This document shows, one piece after another, positions 33,881 through 44,400 of a stretch of 46,431 nt of DNA. Source of the stretch: Streptomyces meridianus (GTDB lineage: Bacteria; Actinomycetota; Actinomycetes; Streptomycetales; Streptomycetaceae). The translations under genes were made by a program, and so were the position numbers. The DNA lies in assembly GCF_023703325.1 (NCBI RefSeq), contig NZ_JAMQGM010000044.1, positions 1 to 46,431 on the forward strand. The letters run 5' to 3'. Each line of letters begins with the position of its first letter. The first letter of the stretch is position 1. A model generated the notes under the pieces. It did not search any database. It saw only the letters and a list, made by a program, of their open reading frames with translations, and had not been told where the DNA came from.

Positions 33881-35470
33881 TCACGGTCGGTTGCAGGCCA
33901 CCTCGCTCAGCAGCTCGAGGTAGTCCGCGCCCCACCTCTCGACCGTGGGGTGCTCGAAGAGGTCGGCGGCGTAGTTCAGGGTGCACGTGATCCCGTCGGC
34001 GTCGGGCGTCAGCACCAGGCACAGCTCGGCCACCGCGCGGTTGACCGCGACGTCGTGGACCTCACTGGTGATGCCCGGCAGGTCCAGCACCGGGATGCCC
34101 TGCGTCTGCATGACCACAATGACCTGCGGGAACGGCGAATCGTCCAGGAGTTGCCGTTCGGTGAGGTCGGCGCGGAGCATCGGCAGCGGATAGTCCTGGT
34201 GGTCGGCCGCGGCGAAGAACGTCTGCGCGGTCTCGGCCACGAGGGCCCCGAAGCCGCCGGTCTTGCCCCCGCCACCGGCCGGCCCCGTCCCGCCGGAGCC
34301 CAGCCGGAGCATCACGTTGTTGGTGAAGTGCCCCACCAGCGGCTCGTGTTCGCTTCGGATGCGGTTGGCGATGTTGCAGGCGACGAGCGTTTCCGCCCGG
34401 CCGGTGAGCCGTCCCAGCAGGATCCCGAAGGCGCTCAGAAGGACGGTGAACACGGTGGTGCCGTGGCCGGCGGCCAGTGCGCGCAGCCGGGCGGCCGGCT
34501 CCCGGGGGATGCGCAGGGTGACGTCGCCGCCCCGTCCGGTGGGTTGCTCGGGGCAGGGACGGTCGTAGGGCAGGGCGGCCCTCAGCTCCGCTCCGGCCAG
34601 GACGTGTTGCCAGTGGGCGCGCAGCTCCCGGCCGCGCGGTCCGGCGAGGTGCTGCTGCTGCCATCGCCCCACCTCTGGAGAGGTGACGGTGAGCGGCGGC
34701 AGGCCGGCCCCGGCGTCGGTGGGCAGCCCGGAGCCGGGGGTGCGCAGGGCGGCGGCGTAGAGGGCGCCGAGGTCGCGCAGCAGGACGTCCAGTCCCCAGC
34801 CGTCGATGACGATGTGGTGAACGACGACCAGCAGCACCCACTGATCGTCGGCGGAGCGCAGGAGTGCCGTGCGCCACAACGGTGCGGTGGCCAGGTCGAA
34901 GGGTTGCTCGGCATGGAACCGGACCCACTCCCGGGTTGTCTGTTCGTGTTCCCCTGGCAGGAGGGTGCGCAGATCGGTGACGGGAACCGGTACGGGAGCA
35001 ACGGGCACGACCTCCTGGACCAGCCGGGTGCCGTAACCGATGAAGCGGCAGCGCAGGGCGGACTGCCGCCGGGAGAGGGCCGTCAGGGCCCGGCCGAGGG
35101 CGTCGGCATCCAGCGGCCCGGTCATCGGGATGCGCTGGGCGACGTTGAATCCGGCGGGGTTCTGCCCGCCGGTGTGCTGCTGGTGCATGCGGCGCTGGTA
35201 GACGGTGGCCGGGCCGCTGGTCTCGGGTTGCGGGCCGGCGGTGGGCGCGGTGAGCCATTGCAGGAGTTCGCCCTTGTGCTTCCGCAGGCCGGACAGCAGG
35301 TCGTCGGTGACGGCGGCGGCGGGCGCGTCGTAGCCGAGGGTGTCGCCGTCGGCGGTGAGGCGGACATCCGACTCCCGCAGCAGGCCGAGCAGTTCGAGCA
35401 GTTCGCCGCCCCCTTCTGCCCGGGGGTCCTGCTGCCCGTTGCGGGGGGCCGGTGTGCCGGTGGCGGTCAC
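33881..35470 (-). CDS. TubC-type docking domain plus stand-alone NRPS condensation domain
   Basis: 529 residues from the GTG at 35468-35470, which overlaps the stop of the PKS-NRPS gene as GTGA; the frame runs further upstream but inside that gene. Residues 22-74 (LLELLGLLRESDVRLTADGD, then LSGLRKHKGELLQWL) match the TubC N-terminal docking domain. Residues about 88-525 are a condensation domain with HHIVIDG (218-224) intact and later motifs such as VGHFTNNVMLRL and DYPLPMLRADL. No adenylation, carrier or thioesterase domain follows. It would accept the peptidyl chain from the PCP of the preceding protein and join it to a further amine, or to a downstream carrier encoded elsewhere. Confidence 0.85.
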   Translation of the reverse strand: MTATGTPAPRNGQQDPRAEGGGELLELLGLLRESDVRLTADGDTLGYDAPAAAVTDDLLSGLRKHKGELLQWLTAPTAGPQPETSGPATVYQRRMHQQHTGGQNPAGFNVAQRIPMTGPLDADALGRALTALSRRQSALRCRFIGYGTRLVQEVVPVAPVPVPVTDLRTLLPGEHEQTTREWVRFHAEQPFDLATAPLWRTALLRSADDQWVLLVVVHHIVIDGWGLDVLLRDLGALYAAALRTPGSGLPTDAGAGLPPLTVTSPEVGRWQQQHLAGPRGRELRAHWQHVLAGAELRAALPYDRPCPEQPTGRGGDVTLRIPREPAARLRALAAGHGTTVFTVLLSAFGILLGRLTGRAETLVACNIANRIRSEHEPLVGHFTNNVMLRLGSGGTGPAGGGGKTGGFGALVAETAQTFFAAADHQDYPLPMLRADLTERQLLDDSPFPQVIVVMQTQGIPVLDLPGITSEVHDVAVNRAVAELCLVLTPDADGITCTLNYAADLFEHPTVERWGADYLELLSEVACNRP

Positions 35471-38400
35471 AGGGTCCCCCTGACGCGCTCGGCGGGACGG
35501 GGAGCGGGCTGCCGGTCCTCGGCCGGAACAGGCGGGCCGGTGTCCGGACCGGCTGCGGTCTGCTGCTCGTCCCGGATACGTGCGGCAGTGCCGCGGATCG
35601 TCGGCGCTCGGAAGAAGTCCAGCACCTGTACTTCGGTGCCGAGCTCGGCGCGGATGCGGTTGAGCAGACGGACCACTGTCAGGGAGTGGCCGCCCAGTTC
35701 GAAGAACGAGCGGTCGGCGGGGACGGACTCGAGTCCGAGTTCGGCCGCCCACAGGTCGTGCACCCGGCGCTCCAGCGGGGTCGCCGGCGGACAGTCGGCT
35801 GCACCGGAGGAGAAGTCCGGCCCCGGCAGGGCGGGGATGTCCACCTTGCCGTTCGTGTTGAGCGGCAGACCGGCCAGGAACACCCAGGCCTGCGGGACCA
35901 TGTGGTCCGGCAGCCACTGGCCGAGGGCCTCACGGATCTGCTGTCCGGCACGCCGCTCGTCCGCCGCGGTGACTGGCTCGGCCGGCACCACGTAGCCGGT
36001 CAGGCAGGGCCGGCCGTCCCGGTCGGTCCTGGCCACGACCGCGGCCTGCTCGACCCCGGGCAGCCGCAGCAGCGCGTGCTCCACCTCGCCGGGCTCGACC
36101 CGATGGCCGCGGACCTTCACCTGCCGGTCTGCGCGGCCCACGAACTCCAGCTCCCCGTCGGCCCGGCGTCGCACCAGGTCGCCAGTGCGGTAGAGATCCC
36201 CCGGGATCCGGCCGCTCGGGTCGGTGACGAAGTGTTCACGGGTCAGCTCGGGCCGGCCGATGTAGCCGGAGGCGAGCTGGGCCCCGCCGACGTACAGCTC
36301 GCCCGTTGTCCCGGATGGCAGGGGACGCAGTCCGTGAGGGCCGCGGTCGAGCACGAGGGCGGTGGTTCCGGGTAGGGGCCGGCCGATGGGTGGCAGGCCC
36401 TCGCGGCCCTGCTGTTCGGGGACGTCGGCCCAGGTGGACAGGACCGTGTTCTCCGTGGGCCCGTAGATGTTGACGAGCCGGAACGGTGCGCCGGCCGGGC
36501 GCCACTTGCGCAGCCGGTCGCCGCCGGTGACGAGCAGACGCGGGCCGGCGCCGGGGGCCCAGTCGAGGTCCAGCAGCAGCTCGGCCAGCGGAGTGGTGAA
36601 GAACGAACTGGTGATGCCCTCGGCGAGCAGCCAGTCCCGCAGCGCCTCGGGCGCGGTGCGCACCGCGTCGGGCACGGTGTGCACGCTCGCCCCGACAGCG
36701 AGGTGGGCCCACAGCTCGAAGCTGCTGGCGTCGAATCCCGGGCTGGAGATCCAGCTCGCCCGGTCCGCCGGGCCGGTGGCGAACTCGCGCTGGTGCCAGT
36801 CCGCGACGTTGGCCATGGCGGAGTGGCGGATGCCGGCCCCCTTGGGCCGCCCGGTCGACCCCGAGGTGTAGAGGATGCACAGCAGGTCGCCGGGTGCGGG
36901 CTGGGCGTCCTCGAACGGCAGGTACGGCTCCCGCTCGGTGCCGGACCCCACGGTGAGCACGGGGACGGCTCCGGCCGCCGGGGCTGTCTCCGGCTTGTCG
37001 CCGGTCAGCAGCAGCCGGGCGCCGCTCTCGCGGAGCATCCAGGCCAGGCGTTCGGCGGGAAGGGTGGGGTCCAGCGGCAGATACACGGCTCCGGCCCGGA
37101 CGGCCGCCAGGGCGGCAACCGCCCACTGCGGGCCGCGCGGCAGGAGCAGGCCGACCACACCGCCGTGTCCGCAGCCCGCCTCCCGGATGCGCCGGGCGAG
37201 CGCGGCGGACCGGTGGTCGAGGTCGCCGTAGGTCAGTCGGGTTCCGTCACCGGTGACGGCGAGGGCGTCCGGGTCGGCTGCTGCCCGGCGGGCGAACCTG
37301 TGGTGCAGCGGTTCCCCGGGTGCCGTGCCGTCGTACGCCTCGGTCCAGGGGGCGGCCGTCCCGTCCCGGGGCACGGGCTTCGCCTCCGCGGTGTCCGTCC
37401 GGATCAGCTCCGAGAGCGTCCGGCCGGGGGTTTCCAGGCCGGCGGCGAGGACGGCTTCGAAGAGGGCGAGGAAGCCTCGTACGGTCGCCTCGTCGAACAG
37501 GTCGGTGCTGTATTCGACGCGGCAGCGCAGGCCGTCGTCCAGATCCGTGAGGAAGAGGGTGAGGTCGAAGGGCGCCTTCCGGGTGGGGATGTCGAGGGCG
37601 GTGGCCCGGATTCCGGGCAGGTCCAGTTCCAGGACCGGCTCGGTCTCGTACTCGATGCACACCTGGACGACCGGGGTGCGGGAGGGGTCCCGCTCCGGGT
37701 TGAGCTCGCGCACGAGCCGCTCGAAGGGCAGCTCCTGGTGCTCGTACGCCTCGAAGGCGGTGGCCCGCACGCGGGCCAGGGCGTCCTCGAACGTGGGGTC
37801 GCCGCCGAGGTCGGTTCGCAGCGCCAGGGTGTTGACGAAGAACCCGACCAGGTTCTCGGTACCGGCCGGGCGGTTGGCGACCGGTGTGCCGACGACGATG
37901 TCGTCGCGGCCGGTCAGCCGCTGGACGGTGGCGCAGAAGGCGGTCAACAGGACCATGAAGGCCGTGGACCGCCGGCGGCGGCCGAACTCGCGCAGGTGAG
38001 TGGTCATCCGGGCATCCAACCGGGCGTGGACGGAACCTCCCTGGCCGCTCGGAACCGCTGGGCGCGGGCGGTCGGCGGGCAGTTCCAGGTACGGCGGTGC
38101 GCCGTCCAGTTGCCGCAGCCAGTGCTCCAGGCTGCGACGGCCGTCCTCGCTGTCGGCTGCCCGGCGTTCCCGCTCGCCGAATCCGGCGCCGGCCCGGGAG
38201 GACGGGGGCAGCCGGTGGGGGCGTCCTTCGACGGCGGCGGCGTACAGCTCGCTCAGATCGGCGGTGAGCACCGCGGCGGACACGCTGTCGAAGACGATGT
38301 GGTGGACGGTCAGCACCAGGACGTGCCGGTTGCCGGACAGACGCAGCAGCCGGGTGCGCAGCAGGGGGCCTTCGGCGAGGTCGAAACGGTGGGTGTTCTC

Positions 38401-41400
38401 CTCGGCGACGATGCGGTTCAGCGCCGATTCCTCGTCCTGACCGGTGCAGTCGAGGAGTTCCGGGCCGTCGTGCGGGTCGTCGAGGACGATCTGCACCGGT
38501 TCTCCGTCCTGTTCACGGAAGACGGTGCGCAGCGCGGGGTGCCGTTCGACGGCCTGTTGCAGTGCGGTGCGCAGGGCACCGGTGTCCAGGGGGCCGTCCA
38601 GCCGGACGGCGGAGCACTCGTTGTACGACGTGCGTCCGGGGTGGAGCCGGTCGAGGAACCAGATGCGCTGCTGGGCGTGGGACAGCGGCTCGCCGGCGGG
38701 CTCACCCGGGGCCGGACCGGCCTCGGGGGCCGGGGTCTCCTGGTAGCGGCGGCGCAGTTCGTCGAGGTACGGCAGTGAGGCGCGGGCCTGGTCGGGGGTG
38801 ACGCCGAAGTCGACGAAGTAGGCGATCTCGTCGGCGCCGGCGGCCAGGACGGTGTCCAGAACCCGGGCGGCGCTGTCGGGGGTGCCGATGAGGGCGCGCT
38901 CGTGGCAGTACCGCTCGAAGGCCCGGCCGAGGAGGAACTCGAGGTCCTCCTCGGGGGTGTTCTTGTAGTCGATCTCCATGCCGAGGCTGTTGCTGACCTG
39001 GCCGAACAGGGAGAGGGAGGAGCGCATGTAGCGGCTGAAGGCGGGCAGGGCCTCGGCGCGGGCGCGTTCCACGTCCGCGCCGAGGTAGCTGTGCAGCAGG
39101 ACGACGACCCGCCCGGCGGCCGGGTCGAGACCTGCTGCGGCCCGCTCGCTGCGGTAGAGCGCGATGTTGCGGGCGAGGTCTTCCACGGACTGGGTCATCA
39201 GGTTGGTGATGACGCCGATGCCGTTGCGGGCTGCCTCCCGGTAGCTGCCGGGGTTGCCGACGATGGCGGTGTAGAACGGCGGCATGTCCTGGACCGGCCT
39301 GGGGAAGAGCCGCAGGGCGATGTCGTCGCCGTGGCCGTTGCGGCCGGGGATCTCCTCGCCGCGCCAGAGTTTCTGCACGGTTCGCAGGTGCTCGTACATC
39401 ACCTCCTTGTGGCGGCCGTAGCTGTCGGGCTGGAAGACGAAGTCGTTGGGGTGCCAGCCGCTGGCGCAGCCGATGCCGACCCGTCCGCCGGAGAGGTTGT
39501 CGATGACCGACCACTCCTCGGCGACCCGCACCGGGTGGTGCAGGGGCAGGACGACGCAGCCGGCGTTGATGCGGATGTTCTGTGTCTCGCGGGCGATGGC
39601 GGCGCCGAGGACGGCCGGGTTGGGGAAGACGCCTCCGAAGGAGTGGAAGTGGCGTTCGGGCAGCCACACCCCGGTGAAGCCGTGCCGGTCGGCGAAGCGG
39701 GAACCGTCCAGGACGATGCGGTACTTGTCGTCGCTCTCGCTCTCCCGGGGATAGTCGCCGAAGAAGTACAGACTGAAGTCGGGCGAGCCCGCGCGGCGCG
39801 GCCGGCGGGCGGGCGCATTGGCCGGGGTGCGGGGGGCGGGCAGGGTACCGGCGGCCGTGCCGCTGTCGGGCAGGTCGCCCGCTGCAGGATCCGGGTGGCC
39901 GGAGACGGGCGCGGGGGCCTGCTTCGCCGGGCCGGCCGGCACGGGGAGCGCTGGTGCGTGCGGCGGTACGGGGCGCGGGGCACCAGCGGGGGTGAGGAAT
40001 CCGCCGCGGCGCATGTCGAACAGGGCGTTGCGCACGGCGTGGACGAGGAATTCGAGGTCCTGCTCGCTGTGGGCGGTGGAGAGGAAGAAGTTGCGCCACT
40101 CCCACACGTAGACGCCGCGCAGCAGCAGGTGGTGGAAGAACAGTTCGAGGTTGCCGCGGTACTCGAACCGGAACAGCGAGCCGAAGTGGGCGATGCGGAC
40201 GGGGAACTCCTCGTCCTCGAAGAACCGGTTGAGGGTTGCCACCAGCCGTTCGGTGGTCGCGTTGAGGTTCTCCTGGAGACCGGGGCCCTGCTGCTGGAGG
40301 TGGCCGAGGACCGCTTCGGCCGCGACCATCGCGACGGGGTGCTGGATGTAGGTGCCGCCGAAGAAGGTGGTGTCGCGCGGCGGGTAGCTGGCGTCGCCGT
40401 AGCTCCAGTGGCCGCCGTCGATGCCGTCCATGAGGTCGGCCCGGCCGGCGATGGCCCCGATGGGATAGCCGCCGCCGAGGCATTTGCCGTAGGTGGCGAG
40501 GTCGGGGGTGACGCCGAAGACGCCCTGGGCGCCCTGCTGGTGGGGGCGGAATCCGGTGAGCATCTCGTCGAAGAACAACACGATGCCGTGGCGTTCGGTC
40601 AGTTTCCGCAGGGAGTGCAGGAACTCCTTGGGCTGCAGGCCGGGGTGGCGGCTCTGGACGGGCTCGACCATGACTGCGGCGACCCGGCCGGCGATCTCCT
40701 CGATCGCGGTGAGGGATTCGGGGGCGCCGTACTCGAGGACCACGAGGTCGCCGACGGCGCCCGCGGGGATGCCGGTGGAGACCGGTACGGTCTCGCGTCG
40801 CCCGTTCTCCAGGACGGGGCGGCCGAGGACGTTGTCGGCATGTCCGTGGTAGGAGCCCTGGAACATCACGACGGTGTCCCGGCCGGTCGCGGCCCGGGCC
40901 AGGCGGATGGCCGCGGAGTTCGCCTCGGTACCGGAGTTGGCGAAAGCCACCCGCTCGAAGCCGGTGAGTCCGGCGAGGAGCTCGGCGGCCCGTCCGGTCT
41001 CCTCATTGCGCGGGCCGAGGCGGATGCCGTCGGCGAGGTACCGGTTGACGGCGTCGTTGACGAACTCGGGCTCGTGGCCGAAGAGGAGCACACCGAAGCC
41101 CATGGTGATGTCGACATAGCGGTTTCCGTCGACGTCCTCGAGGTGGGCTCCGCGGGCCGCGCGCGCGGCCAGGGGGTACTGCATCTCCTTGGTGGCACTG
41201 CGGAATCCGACCACGGCTCGGCTGTCGGCGAGCACCTTGCGGTACCGCTGGGTGCTCGCCTTCGAGCCGGCGGTGCGCTCGGTCAGCTGCCGGGTGAGGT
41301 CGTCCAGATGGGCCTGCTGCCCGGAGGTGAGCTTCCCGGAAGCCATGCCGGAGCCGCGGGGGACGGCGACGCGGGGGCCGTGCAGGGTGGGGGCCGGTGC

Positions 41401-44400
41401 GGCGGCGGGGGCGGCAGGTCCGGCAGCGGGCGCCGGGGCCGCAGCGGGGGCCTGCTGTGTCGCTGCCGGAGCCGACTGCGCGGTTGCCTCCGTCGGGGTG
41501 GGGGCGTGGACCGGTTCCGAGGCGGTGACCGGCGGGGCTGGTGATGCGGCCGGGACGGGGCCGGCCGCGGGCGTTCCGCCGAGCAGGGCGAGCTGGTTGC
41601 TCATCAGTTGTGAGAACCCGGCCATGAGCTCGAGTTGACGGTCCACCAGTCGGCCTGCCTCCGAGACCGCCACCGGCGCGCCGGCAGCGGGCAGGGCCGG
41701 CAGTCCCGGATCCGGAACGGCGGCCGGCGGTGTGACCGGGGCGGGCAGCGCGGCGTATGCGGGCGCAGCGGCAGGCAGGACGGGCGCGGGGGCCGCCTCC
41801 GGTGCGGCGGTCGCCTCGGCCTGGGTGGCCGGATCGGCCGGGGCGGCCGTGACGGGCAGCGGCGCGGAGCCGCTCGGCGCCGTGGGCGCCGTGGGGACGG
41901 TGGGGACCGTGGCCGGGATCGCGCACGCTCCCCCGGCTGCTGCGGCGGGTGCCTCGTCCGGCATGCCCCGCAACGTCGCCGCGCGCTCCGGGGAGACCCG
42001 CTCGGCGAGGAGTGCGCTCAGCCGCTCGGGGCTGTCGGCTTCCTCGAACAGCTCACGCATCGCGATCCGCACTCCGAAGGCCTTCTCCAGCCGGCGGATC
42101 ATGTTGATCATCAGCAGGGAGTCGGCGCCGAGATCGAAGAAGGCGACCTCCGGAGCGACCTCCTCCACCGGCAGGGAGAGCTGATCGGCGGCCAGCTCCC
42201 GTACCTGATCGAGGATGCGGGCCTGCAGCTCGTCCTGCGACGCCCGCCGGTCGGGGTGCGGGTCCGGCTGGGGGGCGACGGATTCGTTCGTCATCGGGGG
42301 GCCTCCGGCCGGCCGGTGGTCGGTGCCGGCACTGATCCAGTGGGACGTGCCGTGGAAGGGGTGGAGCGGCAGGCGCACATGGCGGCCCGGTTCGCCGGGC
42401 GCGGCGAACGCGCCCCAGTCGAGGGCGGTTCCGCCGCAGTGCAGCAGCGCGGCGGCCTTCAGCAGTCCCTCCGTGCCGCTCTCGCCGCGTGGCTGGGACG
42501 CGGTCCATCCGGCGGACGGCAGCGCCCGCCGGCCGAGCGAGGTGAGCGTGGCGTCCGGGCCGATCTCCAGATGGGTGGTGGTGCCGAGGGCCGCGAGCCG
42601 GGACAGGACCGCCGCGTAGTCGGCGCAGTGACGGGTCTGCCGGAGGAAGTAGCCGGCATCCGGCGTGTGACCGGCCGGCAGCAGCTCCCCGCCCAGGTTG
42701 CTGACCAGCGGGATCCGCAGCGGTTCCAGACGCACCTGTTCCAGGTGGGACCGGAACTCCTCGAGGGCCGGCTCCACGAGCGCGCTGTGGAAGGCGCGGT
42801 CGCCGGGGAGCAGGCGCACCGGGTGCCCCGCGGCCTCCAGCCGGCGCACGGCCTCGGTCATTTCTTCGGGCGGCCCTGCCAGGACGTGGCTCGTCGCGCC
42901 GTTGACGACCGCGAGTTCGACGCCGCTCAGACCGTCGGCGGCCCGCTCGGCCGCCTCGCGTCCGGCGAGGACGGCCGCCATCGTCCCGGGCGGGCAGCGC
43001 CGGCGCATCACGTGACCGCGTACCGCGGTCAGATGGAAGCCGTCGGCGACGGACATGGCGCCGGCAGCGCAGAAGGCGGCGTACTCGCCGACGCTGTGTC
43101 CCGCGACGTAGTCGGGGCGCACGCCCAGGGATTCCCACAGCCGGGAGAGCGCCGTCTCGAAGGTGAACAGGGCTGGCTGGGTCAGGTCGGTCGTCCAGGG
43201 CCGGTCCGCGTCCGGACCGTTGGCCGCGCTGTCGCCGCCGAGGAGGACCTCGGTGATGCTCCGGCCCCAGGCGTCGCGGTAGTGCTGCTCGCACTCGTCG
43301 ACGACGCGACGGAAGGCCGGGAAGCGGTGGTAGAGCTCCCGGGCCATGCCACGGCGCTGGGTGCCCTGGCCGGCGTACAGGAACGCGAGGAGCCCGGTGC
43401 CCTCGGGGGCGGCCGTGCCACGGACCCAGCGGGGACGCGACGGGGCGGGTCCGTCGGCGTCCGCGGCCAGGAACTCGTCGAGGGAGCGGGCCAGTTCCCC
43501 GGTGGTGCGGCCCAGGACGACGAGCCGGTTTCCGTGGTGCCGGCGACGGAGCGCGGCGGTGGCGAACACGTCGGCCGGGCGCAGGGCGGGGTCCGTGCGC
43601 AGCCGGTCCCGGTAGGCACCGGCGAGTTCGGCGAGGGCCCGTGGGCTGCGTGCCGAGAGCGGCAGCAGGCCGGGGCCGTCCGCGGCGGCCTGCGGGCCGT
43701 CCTGGCCCGGTTCCGGCTCCGGCGCCTCCTCCAGGACGACATGGGCGTTGGTGCCGCCGACCCCGAGGGCGCTCACGCCGGCCCGCCGGGGGGTCTCCCC
43801 CCGCTCCCACGACCGGCCGGTGGCGGACAGGCAGAACGGGCTGGTGTCCACGTCCATGGCCGGGTTGGGCCGCTCGAATCCGGCGAGGGGCGGGATGTAG
43901 CGGTGCCGCAGCGCCAGCACGGTCTTGATCAGCCCGGCCATGCCGGCGGCGCTGTCCAGGTGGCCGATGACGGGTTTGGCGGAGCCGAGGGCGCAGTACG
44001 TCCGGCGGTCGGTGCTCTCGCGGAACGCCTGGGTGAGGGCCTGGAACTCGATGGGGTCGCCGAGTTCGGTGCCGGTGCCGTGCGCCTCCACGTAGCCGAT
44101 GGTGTCTGCGCTCACCCCGGCCGACTGCAGGGCACGGGAGATCACCCGGCGCTGTCCGGTGACGCCGGGGGCGGTGAATCCGACTTTTCCGGCGCCGTCG
44201 TTGTTGACGGCGGACCCGAGGAGGACGGCGTGGATCGTGTCGCCGTCGGCCAGCGCCCGGTCGTAGCGCTTGAGCAGGACCGCGGCGACGCCGTTGCCGC
44301 CCACGGTTCCGTCGGCGGCGGCGTCGAAGGCCCGGCATTCGCCGCGCCGGGACAGGATCGATCCGGGGACGTAGTGGTAGCCGGTGTTCTGCGGCACGTG

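Noticed and set aside
33881..35917. Longer start for the lone C-domain protein
   Set aside because: The first 149 codons lie inside the PKS-NRPS gene; the GTG at 35470 with GTGA overlap is the better start.
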